Notes: a model not told the origin generated them from the sequence alone. A stretch of 64,000 nt of DNA from Streptacidiphilus sp. P02-A3a (GCF_014084105.1 NZ_CP048289.1:248001-312000), one strand, 5' to 3'; counted from the first letter of the stretch, positions 16,580 to 24,841 are shown. Translations and numbers: made by a program.

Positions 16580-16663
16580 GGTCACGGTTACTCGGTCACA
16601 GCTGCCCGGTCACAGCTGCCCGGTCACAGGTGCCCAGTCACAGCTGCCCGGTCACAGCTGCTC
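16580..16663. repeat. Six tandem 14-bp repeats running into the SoxR-like gene
   Basis: Six head-to-tail units of about GGTCACAGCTGCCC occupy 16580-16663. Unit 1 is degenerate; units 2 and 3 are identical and the others differ at one or two bases. Each contains the palindrome CAGCTG. The array fills the gap between convergent SDR and MerR genes, and the last unit includes the MerR stop codon (16652-16654), so it has grown over the gene end. It could act as a terminator region or a binding array. It is not CRISPR-like, as there are no spacers. Confidence 0.85.
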
Positions 16664-17035
16664 GGTCAGCAGTGCGCAGGCGTCGACGCTCATGCAGCCG
16701 CAGGCCAGGCAGGCGGCCACGGAGTCGCGCAGCCGCTGGGTCTGCTCGATGAAGCGGTCGAGTTCCGGGAGTTTGCGTTCGGCCAGGGTCCGCCACTGCC
16801 GGGTGGCGCCCTGGCCGGGCGCGCCCTCCAGCAGCTCGCGGATCTCGGCCAGGGTGAACCCGGCCCGCTGGGACATCCGGATCAGCGCCACCCGGCGCAG
16901 CGTGGCGGCGGGCCACAGCCTGCGCCCGCCCTCGCGTCGGGCGGTGGGCAGCAGTCCCAGGCTCTCGTAGTAGCGCAGCGCGGAGGGCCGCACCCCCGCC
17001 TGCCGGGCCAGCTCCCCGATCCCCAGGTATCGCAC
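16652..17035 (-). CDS. soxR: SoxR-type MerR regulator with [2Fe-2S] ligands
   Basis: The 127-residue protein starts with a MerR helix-turn-helix (IGELARQAGVRPSALRYYES) and a coiled dimer helix. It ends in CLACGCMSVDAC, which has the exact SoxR spacing C-x2-C-x-C-x5-C for a redox-active iron-sulfur cluster. In Streptomyces SoxR responds to redox-active secondary metabolites such as actinorhodin and controls reductases, monooxygenases and exporters. Those gene types surround it here, but no near-perfect SoxR box was recognised. GTG 17035 is the start. It lies downstream of the HxlR gene on the same strand. Confidence 0.85.
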   Translation of the reverse strand: MRYLGIGELARQAGVRPSALRYYESLGLLPTARREGGRRLWPAATLRRVALIRMSQRAGFTLAEIRELLEGAPGQGATRQWRTLAERKLPELDRFIEQTQRLRDSVAACLACGCMSVDACALLTEQL

Positions 17036-17113
17036 CGGACCGCCCCCTCCTGGCCGGGTCTGGACCGGCCTGCCTGCTGCTGCCGAGGGTACCGGCGACC
17101 GCCGATGCGGCGG

Positions 17114-17611
17114 TCAGCGGCGGCGGCTGCCGGGGCCGGGGCGGACCGAGACCCGGGGGCGCTCGCCGAGGTCGTGCCCCGCGTCGCAGCCGACGGTGAC
17201 CCGCACCGGCGCGCCGCAGCCGTGGTGGGTGGGCACCGCGGGCGGCCCGTCCGGACCGGCCAGGTGCCGGTCGCCCCAGCCCATGAACGCCAGCAGGATC
17301 GGCACCAGCTCCCGCCCGGCGGGCGTCAGCCGGTACTCGTGCCGCTCCCGGGCGCCCTCGGCCCGGTACGCCGAGCGGCTGAGCAGTCCGGCCTCGGTGA
17401 GCGTGGCCAGCCGCCGGGAGAGCACGTTGCGGGCCACGCCGAGGTGGTCGGTCAGCTCGTCGAAGCGGCGGATCCCGTTCGCCACGTCGCGCAGCACCAG
17501 CAGCGTCCAGCGGTCGCCGATCAGCGCCAGGGTGCGGGCGATCGAGCAGGTCTCGCTGTCGTACGCGCTGAACGCGACGACCGGGGGGTCGGCTTCGGGG
17601 GCGGTACTCAT
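17114..17611 (-). CDS. HxlR-family transcriptional regulator
   Basis: A 165-residue HxlR winged-helix protein. CSIARTLALIGDRWTLLVLRD at about residues 22-42 (family Cys followed by the first helices), RRFDELTDHLGVARNVLSRRL (recognition helix) and the wing YRLTPAGREL are clear. HxlR proteins often sense reactive carbonyls or thiol stress through the N-terminal Cys. It is divergent from a thioesterase gene, with a palindrome in the gap. The Arg/Gly-rich tail after about residue 130 extends beyond the usual length and contains extra Cys and His residues. Confidence 0.87.
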   Translation of the reverse strand: MSTAPEADPPVVAFSAYDSETCSIARTLALIGDRWTLLVLRDVANGIRRFDELTDHLGVARNVLSRRLATLTEAGLLSRSAYRAEGARERHEYRLTPAGRELVPILLAFMGWGDRHLAGPDGPPAVPTHHGCGAPVRVTVGCDAGHDLGERPRVSVRPGPGSRRR

Positions 17612-17629
17612 GGTCCGAATCCTAGCCTG

Positions 17630-17652
17630 CTGAGTTGCGCAAGAGAACTCAG
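17630..17652. promoter_or_regulatory. Inverted repeat operator between HxlR and thioesterase genes
   Basis: CTGAGTT (17630-17636) and AACTCAG (17646-17652) form a perfect 7-bp inverted repeat with a 9-bp spacer, about 20 bp from the HxlR start. The flanks (CTAG on each side) also partly match. Autoregulation by HxlR of this divergent promoter is the likely role. Confidence 0.6.
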
Positions 17653-17763
17653 CTGTCCTAGCGTGGCCGCACAGCCCGCCCGCCGAGCCCGCTCGCCGAG
17701 CCGGAGCGCGAACGGGCTCGGCAGCGACAGCGACAGTGGCAGCGACAGCAAAAGGGGCGACCG

Positions 17764-18318
17764 ATGACCGGCACCAGGCAGTCCGACCAGCTCGACCCCG
17801 CCGCCCCGGTCACGGACGAGGGTCCGGCGGCGGTGGTCCGCGAGCGCACGTACGGCTGGGCCGATCCGCAGCAGACGGCCGGGGCCGGGATCGGGCTCAG
17901 CGGCATGGAGTTCTTCACCGCGCTCACCGAGGGCCGGGTACCGCGCCCGCCGATCATGGACACGCTCGACTTCGACGGCATCACTTTCGACGAAGGCCGG
18001 GTGGAATTCCGGATGACCCCCAAGGAGTTCCACTACAACCCGATCGGCACGGTGCATGGCGGGGTGTTCGCCACCCTGCTCGACTCCGCCTGCGGCTGCG
18101 CCGTGCACACCCGGCTCCCGGCCGGGGTCTTCTACACCAGCCTGGACCTCTCGGTGAAGTTCCTGCGCCCGGTCACCCTCGCCACCGGCCCGATCACCGC
18201 CATCGGCTCGGTGGTCCAGCTCGGCCGCCGCACCGCGCTCGCCGAGGGGCGCCTGGTGGACGCCGAGGGCCGGCTCTACGCCACGGCCACCAGCAGCTGC
18301 CTGGTGATGCGCTCCTAG
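17764..18318 (+). CDS. PaaI-family hotdog thioesterase
   Basis: The 184-residue protein has the acyl-CoA thioesterase hotdog fold. NPIGTVHGGVFATLLDSACG near residue 95 carries the HGG motif and catalytic Asp, followed by YTSLDLSVKFLRPV and GRRTALAEGRLVDAEG. The first 60 residues are an extra N-terminal segment. It probably hydrolyses phenylacetyl-CoA-like or other aryl/acyl-CoA thioesters. It is divergent from HxlR and likely controlled by it. Confidence 0.85.
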   Translation: MTGTRQSDQLDPAAPVTDEGPAAVVRERTYGWADPQQTAGAGIGLSGMEFFTALTEGRVPRPPIMDTLDFDGITFDEGRVEFRMTPKEFHYNPIGTVHGGVFATLLDSACGCAVHTRLPAGVFYTSLDLSVKFLRPVTLATGPITAIGSVVQLGRRTALAEGRLVDAEGRLYATATSSCLVMRS

Positions 18319-18395
18319 GGCCGGTCTTCCGGCGCCGGATCATTCGCGGTTGATTAGGCGGCGCGTGCTACAAATGAATTAATCAAAGGGGTATT

Positions 18396-19568
18396 TTGCG
18401 ACAACTCAATCTCGGCATCATGGCGCGGTCACGCAAGGAGAACGAACACCGGCTGCCCGTTCATCCGGCGCATTTCGACCGGATCGCCCCGGGCCTGCGC
18501 CGCCGGATCCACCTGGAGCAGGGCTACGGCGAGCACTTCGGGGTCGCCGACGAGCAGCTGGCCCCGCTCGTTGCCGGGGTGCTCCCGCGCGCGGAGCTCA
18601 TCGCCCGCTGCGACGTGGTGCTGATGGCCAAGCCGCTGGCCGAGGACGTCGCCGACCTGCGTGAGGGGCAGATCCTCTGGGGCTGGCCGCACTGCGTCCA
18701 GGACGAGGCGATCACCCAGTTGGCGATCGACCGGCGGCTGACCGTGATCGCGTTCGAGGCGATGAACCACTGGACCAGCGACGGCTCGTTCAACCTGCAC
18801 GTCTTCCACAAGAACAACGAGCTCGCCGGATACTCGTCGGTGCTGCACGCCATGCAGTTGCGTGGTTCGACCGGCGACTACGGCCGACGGCTGCGCGCGG
18901 TGGTGATCGGCTTCGGCGCGACCGCGCGGGGCGCCGTGACCGCGCTCAACTCCCTTGGCGTGCACAACGTCGACGTGCTCACCGCCCGTGGCGTCACCGC
19001 CGTCAGCTCGCCGATCCACTCCGCCCGGATCGTCCAGTTCGACCACGACGAGGCGGACGACACCACCGACCCCCGGCGCAGCCACGCGCTCACCCAGGAC
19101 GGCCGGATCCCGTTGGCCGAGTTCCTCTCCGGCCACGACATCATCGTCAACTGCGTCCTCCAGGACACCGGGGCGCCGCTGACCTTCCTGATCGACGAGG
19201 ACCTCGGCACGCTCGCGCCCGGCACCCTGGTGGTCGACGTCTCCTGCGACGCGGGCATGGGCTTCAGCTGGGCCCGGCCCACCAGTTTCGACGAGCCGAT
19301 GTTCACCGTCGGCGACAACGTGCACTACTACGGCGTCGACCACAGCCCCTCCTACCTGTGGAACTCCGCGACCTGGGAGAACAGCGAGGCGCTGATCCCG
19401 CACCTGGAGACCGTCCTGGGCGGCCCCAGCGCCTGGGACGCGGACGAGACCATCCGCCGGGCCATCGAGATCCGCGAGGGCGCCGTCCAGAACCCGGCGG
19501 TACTTGCCTTCCAGCACCGTGCGGCCGAGTACCCGCACCTCGTCAGGCAGCCGGTCGGACAGCTGTAA
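18396..19568 (+). CDS. Alanine dehydrogenase/N5-(carboxyethyl)ornithine synthase-like enzyme
   Basis: A 390-residue member of the alanine dehydrogenase/pyridine nucleotide transhydrogenase N-terminal superfamily, closest by eye to N5-(carboxyethyl)ornithine synthase (reductive condensation of pyruvate with an amino-acid amine). The opening LGIMARSRKENEHRLPVHP matches the family N terminus, which supports the TTG start at 18396 with AAAGGGG upstream; the alternative ATG at 18420 would cut it off. The cofactor site VIGFGATARGAV lies near residue 170. An inverted repeat TTGATTA/TAATCAA (18350-18386) flanks the promoter. A TrmB/LuxR regulator follows 51 bp later. Confidence 0.75.
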   Translation: MRQLNLGIMARSRKENEHRLPVHPAHFDRIAPGLRRRIHLEQGYGEHFGVADEQLAPLVAGVLPRAELIARCDVVLMAKPLAEDVADLREGQILWGWPHCVQDEAITQLAIDRRLTVIAFEAMNHWTSDGSFNLHVFHKNNELAGYSSVLHAMQLRGSTGDYGRRLRAVVIGFGATARGAVTALNSLGVHNVDVLTARGVTAVSSPIHSARIVQFDHDEADDTTDPRRSHALTQDGRIPLAEFLSGHDIIVNCVLQDTGAPLTFLIDEDLGTLAPGTLVVDVSCDAGMGFSWARPTSFDEPMFTVGDNVHYYGVDHSPSYLWNSATWENSEALIPHLETVLGGPSAWDADETIRRAIEIREGAVQNPAVLAFQHRAAEYPHLVRQPVGQL

Positions 19569-19619
19569 CCGCAGTCGCGACAGCAGCCGGTCGCCGGTGC
19601 GATCACTATGCTGTGCGCC

Positions 19620-20585
19620 ATGTCTGACGCACTGTTGGAACCGGTCGGACTCGGCCCCGCCGAGAGCGCCCTGTACCTGCGGGTGCTCTCGGCGCCGCGC
19701 GCCACGACCACCGAACTCGCGGCGGCGGTCGACTCCACGCCCGCCCGGATCCGGCCCTGCCTGCGCCGCCTGGTCGACTCCGGCCTGGTCACCCGGCTCA
19801 GCGGCTCGCCCGCCCGCTACACGGCGGCCCCGCCCGAGGTCGCCGTGGACGCCCTGGTCGCCAACCGGCAGGAGGACCTGGAGCGGTTCCGCGCCCGTGC
19901 CCGCGAGCTCGGCGAGCGCTTCCGCAGCGCGGAGACCGGTGCGGTGGGCGACCTGGTCGAACTCATCGAGGGACCGAGCGCGATCCGGCACCGGGTGGAG
20001 CAGATGCAGCTCGGCGCCGAGCAGCAGATGAAGGTGGTCGACTGCCCGCCGTACTTCGACAGTCCGGTCGCCAACCCGATCGAGTTCCAGCTGCTCCGGC
20101 GCGGTGTCGCCTGCCAGGTCATCTACGACGCCTCCGGCCTGGAGGGCAAGCGGCGGATGGACTTCACCATGACCTGCATCGCGGCCGGGGAGCAGGCCCG
20201 CAGCCTGCCCTCGGTCCGGATGAAGATGCTCATCGCCGACCAGCGCGAGGCGATGATCCCGCTGAGCTTCGCCGCCACCGAGCCGACCGCCGCCATCTTC
20301 GTCCGCGCCTCGCCGCTGCTCACCGCCCTGGTCACCTGTTTCGACCTGCTGTGGGAGCGGGCCGTGCCGATCGCGGTCACCGGCGCCGCGCCGGACCTGC
20401 TCGACCAGCGGGATCTGGAACTGCTGACCATGCTCGCCGGGGGCGTCAAGGACACCGCGATCATCCGCGCGCTGGGCATCACCCAGCGGACGATGACCCG
20501 GCGGGTGGGGCACATCATGACGGTCCTGGATGCCCGGACCCGCTTCCAGGCCGGACTGCAGGCGGCCAGGCGCGGCTGGCTCTGA
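19620..20585 (+). CDS. TrmB/LuxR-type transcriptional regulator
   Basis: The 321-residue protein combines an N-terminal TrmB-like winged helix (GLGPAESALYLRVL, STPARIRPCLRRLVDSGLV), a central ligand or phospholipase-like region and a C-terminal LuxR-type helix-turn-helix (about residues 258-318: DLELLTMLAGGVKDTAIIRAL, then TQRTMTRRVGHIM). This arrangement is common for Streptomyces pathway-specific or morphological regulators. It lies 51 bp after the CEOS-like dehydrogenase and may control it. ATG 19620 fits the family; a short upstream ATG at 19608 is possible. Confidence 0.8.
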   Translation: MSDALLEPVGLGPAESALYLRVLSAPRATTTELAAAVDSTPARIRPCLRRLVDSGLVTRLSGSPARYTAAPPEVAVDALVANRQEDLERFRARARELGERFRSAETGAVGDLVELIEGPSAIRHRVEQMQLGAEQQMKVVDCPPYFDSPVANPIEFQLLRRGVACQVIYDASGLEGKRRMDFTMTCIAAGEQARSLPSVRMKMLIADQREAMIPLSFAATEPTAAIFVRASPLLTALVTCFDLLWERAVPIAVTGAAPDLLDQRDLELLTMLAGGVKDTAIIRALGITQRTMTRRVGHIMTVLDARTRFQAGLQAARRGWL

Positions 20586-20714
20586 GCCGGTGGCGAGTTG
20601 TGGCCACTGTCCAGCTATCGGCATTGTGGCGGGTCACCACGCACTCCACCATTCACGTGATTGCCCGGCGCTGGTTCGCTGGTCCGGGCCCACGTCCAGA
20701 CGAGGAGTGGTTAC

Positions 20715-22115
20715 GTGCGCATTCTCCGAACCCTGTCCACGGCGGCGCTGGCGCTCGCGCTGTCGTTAGCCGGTGGCGCCATGGCCCAGGCGGCGACCCC
20801 GTCGTCCGCCGGGTCCGCGACCGTCCACCCCGCGACCGTCCACCCCGCGACCGTCCACCCCGCGACCGTCCACCCCGCGACCGTCCACCCCGCGACCGTC
20901 CACCCCGCGACCGTCCACCCCATGACCGTGCACCCCATGACCGTGCACCACGGGGCCGACAGCCGCCCGCGCCCCGACGCGGTCACCGTGCCGGTGCAGA
21001 ACCTGGCGCACTTCTCCCACCTGCTCAACGCCAAGCAGCATTCCGCCGCCACCCAGACCAGTACCAACTGGGCCGGATACGCGGCCAACGGCGGTTCCTA
21101 CTCCACGGTGACCTCCAGCTGGGTGGAGCCCTCGGTCCAGTGCACCTCGGACGGCATCGTCGCGTTCTGGATCGGCCTGGACGGCTGGGGCAGCACCACC
21201 GTCGAGCAGGACGGCACCGGCGTCGACTGCTCCAGCGGCTCGCCGGAGCCCTTCGCCTGGTGGGAGACCTACCCGGCGAACTCCATCCAGGAGTACAACG
21301 AGCCGGTGGCCGCCGGGGACAGCCTGACCTCCACCGTCACGTACCAGAGCAATGGCACATATGACCTGGTACTCACGGACAGTACCGAGGGCTGGACCGA
21401 GAACAACGTGGTCAACAAGCCCTCGGGCGCCACGAACGCCAGCGCCGAGGTGGTGGCCGAGGCGGTCACCTCCGGGAGCAGCGTGACCCAGCTGCCGAAC
21501 TTCGGCTCGATCCGGTTCACCGGCTCCACCATCGACAACGGCTCGCTGCAGGCCGCCTCCGCCCAGGCCATCGACATGACCAACAGCGGCGGCACGGTGA
21601 TCGCCTCGACCGGTGCCGACGACAGCTCCGGGGACTTCACCGTCGGCTACGGCAGCGGCACCCCCACCGGCAACACCGTCAGCGTCAGCAACCCGGGCGC
21701 CCAGTCCAACGCCGTCGGCACCGCCGCCGACCTGCAGATCAACGCGACCGACTCGGCCGGGTCAGCGCTCAGCTACACCGCGACCGGGCTGCCGCCGAAG
21801 GCCTCGATCAGCCAGTCCGGCCTGATCACCGGCGCGTTGAACACGGCGGGCAGCTACACCGTGGTGGTGACCGCCACCGACTCCACCGGCGCCAGCGGCA
21901 GCGCGTCCTTCGTCTGGACGGTGGGCAGCGGCACCACCCCGCCGCCGCCCACCACCTGCACCGGCCTGACCGCGTGGAGCGCCGGGGCGTCCTACGTGCC
22001 GGGCGACACCGTCGCCTACAACGGCGACAAGTGGACCTCCACCTGGTACTCCACCGGTGCCACCCCGGGCGCGGCCGGCTCCTGGGCCGTCTGGACCAAC
22101 GACGGCGCCTGCTGA
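20715..22115 (+). CDS. Secreted glutamic (G1) peptidase with Ig-like and chitin-binding domains
   Basis: GTG 20715 follows GAGGAG and opens a signal peptide ending near AMAQA (about residue 30). Mature order: a repeat of nine TVHP-type pentapeptides (residues 35-79), a G1 peptidase domain (STNWAGYAANGG, SWVEPSVQC, FWIGLDGWGSTTVEQDGTG with the likely catalytic Gln, and AWWETYP with the likely catalytic Glu), an Ig/cadherin-like domain (about 345-410), a Pro/Thr linker, and a C-terminal CBM5/12-type module (WSAGASYVPGDTVAYNGDKW). Total 466 residues. G1 peptidases act at acid pH, so the enzyme likely degrades protein on chitin-rich surfaces such as fungal walls. Confidence 0.85.
   Translation: MRILRTLSTAALALALSLAGGAMAQAATPSSAGSATVHPATVHPATVHPATVHPATVHPATVHPATVHPMTVHPMTVHHGADSRPRPDAVTVPVQNLAHFSHLLNAKQHSAATQTSTNWAGYAANGGSYSTVTSSWVEPSVQCTSDGIVAFWIGLDGWGSTTVEQDGTGVDCSSGSPEPFAWWETYPANSIQEYNEPVAAGDSLTSTVTYQSNGTYDLVLTDSTEGWTENNVVNKPSGATNASAEVVAEAVTSGSSVTQLPNFGSIRFTGSTIDNGSLQAASAQAIDMTNSGGTVIASTGADDSSGDFTVGYGSGTPTGNTVSVSNPGAQSNAVGTAADLQINATDSAGSALSYTATGLPPKASISQSGLITGALNTAGSYTVVVTATDSTGASGSASFVWTVGSGTTPPPPTTCTGLTAWSAGASYVPGDTVAYNGDKWTSTWYSTGATPGAAGSWAVWTNDGAC
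20817..20951 (+). repeat. 15-bp tandem repeat encoding ATVHP pentapeptides
   Basis: Nine tandem 15-bp units: seven identical copies of GCGACCGTCCACCCC (20817-20921), then two variants with ATG for GCG and GTGCAC for GTCCAC. They lie in frame inside the peptidase gene and encode (ATVHP)7, MTVHP and MTVHH. Unit identity at the DNA level indicates recent expansion and probable copy-number variation among strains. Confidence 0.95.
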
Positions 22116-22134
22116 CGTCAACGACCCCCACCCG

Positions 22135-22173
22135 CCCCCGGTTCGCACCCCCACCTCACGCGAACCGGGGGCT
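22135..22173. terminator. Hairpin terminator between convergent genes
   Basis: GCCCCCGGTTCGC (22135-22147) pairs perfectly with 22161-22173, loop 13 nt, 20 bp after the peptidase stop. It also lies downstream of the convergent small gene ending at 22239, so it may serve both. Confidence 0.85.
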
Positions 22174-22238
22174 TCGGCCGGGACAGGGTGGCCGGGTGCG
22201 CGCTCGGGAACGGGAGTCGAGTACGAACTGGCCTATCT

Positions 22239-22550
22239 TCAAAAGGGGTTGGCCGGGCGGCCGCCGCCGACGGCCGGGCGTTCCGGCATGGCGATCTCCT
22301 CGCCGTCGAGGAGCAGCGTGCAGGCCGGGTCGTGGGCGCGGTGGCGCAGCCGCTCCACCCGGACGGTGAAGGGCTGCGGCACGTCGTCGGGGAGCTCGCC
22401 GGTCAGCTCGACCGCGTCGGACGCCCGCTCGCGGCGGGAGCCGACCTCCTTGCCGTCGACCAGCAGTTCGATCTCCCGGGCGTGCCCGCTGTGGATCTCC
22501 ACGCTGATCGAGTGCCCGGCGTGGTCGACGTGGAAGTGGCGGTCGCTCAT
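22239..22550 (-). CDS. Small conserved hypothetical protein, His-rich N terminus
   Basis: A 103-residue soluble protein, MSDRHFHVDHAGHSISVEIH at the start, with alternating hydrophobic residues that suggest a small all-beta fold (ISVEIHSG, ELLVDGKEVG, FTVRVERL, CTLLLDGEE). There is no signal peptide or membrane segment. Actinobacteria carry similar short proteins of unknown function. It lies 97 bp downstream of the pectate-lyase-like gene on the same strand. I do not assign a role. Confidence 0.65.
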   Translation of the reverse strand: MSDRHFHVDHAGHSISVEIHSGHAREIELLVDGKEVGSRRERASDAVELTGELPDDVPQPFTVRVERLRHRAHDPACTLLLDGEEIAMPERPAVGGGRPANPF

Positions 22551-22646
22551 GGCAGTCTCCCGGTGCGGTGCTGCGTCCCGCCTCCCAGCGTAGGCTCGCT
22601 CCCCGCGCCCGGCGAGTCAGCGCCCGGCGGGCGCGGGGGCGGTCGG

Positions 22647-24053
22647 TCAGCTGTTGAGCGCGGTCCACAGCCAGGCGCCGCCCACCCGGACGTACAGCCG
22701 CTTGTCGGTGGTGTCGACGGCCATGGTGCCGTCCAGCGGCGGGTGGGTGAAGGAGGAGTCGCTGACCGCGCCCGCGACCAGGCGCAGCGGCGGGTTCGGC
22801 GCGTTGGTCGTGGGCAGGGTGCCGCTGGCCTGGCCACCGGTGCTGCCGTAGCTGTTCTCCACCCGGAAGTCGCCGGTGCTGGAGCTCTCGTAGTAGATGT
22901 GGGCGCCGGTCGGCTTGGTGGTGTAGCCGCCGACGACGTCGCGCAGCACGGCCGTCGAGCCGGGGCCGGAGTACAGGTCGACGCCGGAGTTCACGGTCGC
23001 GGTGGCGCCGTTGGCGATCAGCACGTTCTCCAGCGCGCTGGACGAGGCGGCCCAGCCGATGATGTTCTGCGCCGTGGAGTAGCCGCTGGCGAAGCCGCCC
23101 GCGAAGCAGTAGATGTTGGTCGCGTAGACGTGGGTGCAGGAGGCGTCGGTCTTCAGGTGCGGGCCGCCCTGCATGCTGGAGGTCTCGAACTTGCAGTCGG
23201 TGAGGTAGATGCCGTTGGGGTTGTTGGTCTTGGCCGTCCCCTGGGTGATCCACAGCGCCCCGGTGCCGAAGGCCTCCAGTCGGCAGCCGATGAAGTGCAC
23301 CTGGTTGACGTTGTCGGTGCTGTAGCCCCAGCCGCTGGTGGCGGAGGAGTTGCGCAGCCAGATGTTGGGCTGGGTGGTGCTGCCCGCCGTCCCGGTGCAG
23401 GACTCGACGGCGAGGTTGTAGAAGCGCGAGTCCCAGAGTTCGACGCCGTCGACGCAGAGGTCGTTGTTGCTGGTCATGAAGAGGTCACGGAAGTAGCAGT
23501 TGTCCGTGTAGTACAGCTCCAGCAGCAGGCCGGTCCGGCTGTTGCCGTTGAGGCCCAGGTTCTCGATCGCGCAGTAGCGGCGGTGGGTGGCGCCGGTGGG
23601 GTCGGCGCCCGCGCCGGACATCCGCAGCAGGATCCCGTTGCCGCCCTTCACCAGGGTCGACGCCTTGCTGCCCGCGCCGACCAGGCGGATCCCGTTGCCG
23701 CCGACGCTCAGTGCCGGGGTGCCGCTGCCGGGCACCACCAGGTACGTACCGGCCGGGAAGTAGACGGTGCCGCCGCCCCCGGTCGCGGCGGCGTCCAGGG
23801 CGGACTGGACGGCCGCCGTGTCGTTGCTGGAGCCGTCGCCGACGGCGCCGTAGTCCTTGACGTCGTACCAGTCCAGGGTGGTCCCGGTGGTCCCGGTGGT
23901 GGCCGCCTGGGCGGGCTGCCCGGTGGACGCCACGGCCATCCCGGCCATCCCGGCGACGGCTCCGGCGAGCATCGCCCGGCGTCCGGTCCGCTGTCCGGTC
24001 CGCTGTGCGGTCCGCTGTGCGGCTTCTTCTCCGAACGCACCCGTGCCGCTCAT
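22647..24053 (-). CDS. Secreted pectate-lyase-superfamily (parallel beta-helix) protein
   Basis: The 468-residue product has a Tat-like signal (RTGRRAMLAGAV, hydrophobic stretch, AQAA cleavage near residue 51). Then comes WYDVKDYGAVGDGSSNDTAA, the hallmark of Pectate_lyase_3/GH28-like beta-helix proteins, and many short beta-rungs rich in Asn and Gly (LRNSSATSGWGYS, FIGCRLEAFGTG). ATG 24053 follows GGGGAG. An upstream in-frame start would add 12 residues without better signals. The C-terminal 60 residues (SFTHPPLDGTMAVDTTDKRL) resemble phage-tail or surface-protein tips. Substrate could be a plant or microbial polysaccharide; hydrolytic residues are not certain. Confidence 0.78.
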   Translation of the reverse strand: MSGTGAFGEEAAQRTAQRTGQRTGRRAMLAGAVAGMAGMAVASTGQPAQAATTGTTGTTLDWYDVKDYGAVGDGSSNDTAAVQSALDAAATGGGGTVYFPAGTYLVVPGSGTPALSVGGNGIRLVGAGSKASTLVKGGNGILLRMSGAGADPTGATHRRYCAIENLGLNGNSRTGLLLELYYTDNCYFRDLFMTSNNDLCVDGVELWDSRFYNLAVESCTGTAGSTTQPNIWLRNSSATSGWGYSTDNVNQVHFIGCRLEAFGTGALWITQGTAKTNNPNGIYLTDCKFETSSMQGGPHLKTDASCTHVYATNIYCFAGGFASGYSTAQNIIGWAASSSALENVLIANGATATVNSGVDLYSGPGSTAVLRDVVGGYTTKPTGAHIYYESSSTGDFRVENSYGSTGGQASGTLPTTNAPNPPLRLVAGAVSDSSFTHPPLDGTMAVDTTDKRLYVRVGGAWLWTALNS

Positions 24054-24148
24054 ATGTGTCTCCCCGTGTGAGTCATGACGCATGATCATGCCAGTTCATG
24101 ATCTGCTTATCACTCGATCATGTACGGGCTTCACGGGAGGTTGTCGCG

Positions 24149-24841
24149 ATGGAACGGGTACTGGGTCGGCAGGAAGCCTCGGACGCGGTCAGCGACCAGG
24201 GCTGGCGCTACCTGCTGGGCGCGCTGCACGCCTCGGTCCGGGTCGGGTCGCTGGCCCGGGCGGTGGAGGCGGCCGGGAGCGCGGTCGCGGCCTGCGGCCC
24301 GGACGCGGACCGCCACCTGCGGGTGGACCTGCGGCCGGACCGGGTGCTGCTGGCGCTCCAGACGGCCGACCTGGCGCGGCTGACCGCCCTGGACACCGAG
24401 CTCGCGCACCGGATCTCCACGGCCCTGGCCGGGGTCGGGCTGCGGACCGAACCCGAGGTCGGCACGGGTGCGCCCCGGTCGGTGCAGACCGTGGAGATCG
24501 CCATCGACGCGCTGGACATCGCGGCGATCCGCCCGTTCTGGAGGGCGGTGCTGGGCTACGTCGACGAGCCGGGGGCGGACGGGCCCGCGGACCCGGTGGT
24601 GGACCCGGCCGGGCAGGGGCCCGCGATCTGGTTCCAGCAGCAGGACCGGCCGCGCCCGCAGCGCAACCGGATCCACTTCGACGTCTGCGTCCCGCACGAC
24701 GAGGCGGCCCGGCGGATCGAGGCGGTGCTGGCCGCCGGGGGCCGACTGGTCTCGGCGACCCGTGCCCCCGCGTTCTGGGTGCTCGCCGACGCCGAGGGCA
24801 ACGAGGCCTGCGTCACCACCTGGCAGGGCCGGGACAGCTGA
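24149..24841 (+). CDS. Pterin dehydratase-like/VOC two-domain protein
   Basis: The 230-residue protein has an N-terminal segment resembling pterin-4a-carbinolamine dehydratase (residues 1-110: VSDQGWRYLLGALHASVRV, with an LDTELAHRIS helix) and a C-terminal glyoxalase-like VOC domain (120-228: VEIAIDALDIAAIRPFWRA, RIHFDVCVPHDEA, FWVLADAEGNEACV). Such fusions are common in actinobacteria and poorly characterised. ATG 24149 follows GGGAGG by 8 nt, better than an in-frame ATG at 24098. Its promoter region adjoins that of the divergent pectate-lyase-like gene. Confidence 0.75.
   Translation: MERVLGRQEASDAVSDQGWRYLLGALHASVRVGSLARAVEAAGSAVAACGPDADRHLRVDLRPDRVLLALQTADLARLTALDTELAHRISTALAGVGLRTEPEVGTGAPRSVQTVEIAIDALDIAAIRPFWRAVLGYVDEPGADGPADPVVDPAGQGPAIWFQQQDRPRPQRNRIHFDVCVPHDEAARRIEAVLAAGGRLVSATRAPAFWVLADAEGNEACVTTWQGRDS

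Noticed and set aside
16580-16663. CRISPR array
   Set aside because: The 14-bp units are head to tail with no spacers, and no cas genes are near.
20817-20951. CRISPR or non-coding satellite
   Set aside because: The 15-bp units are in frame inside the peptidase gene and encode a peptide repeat.
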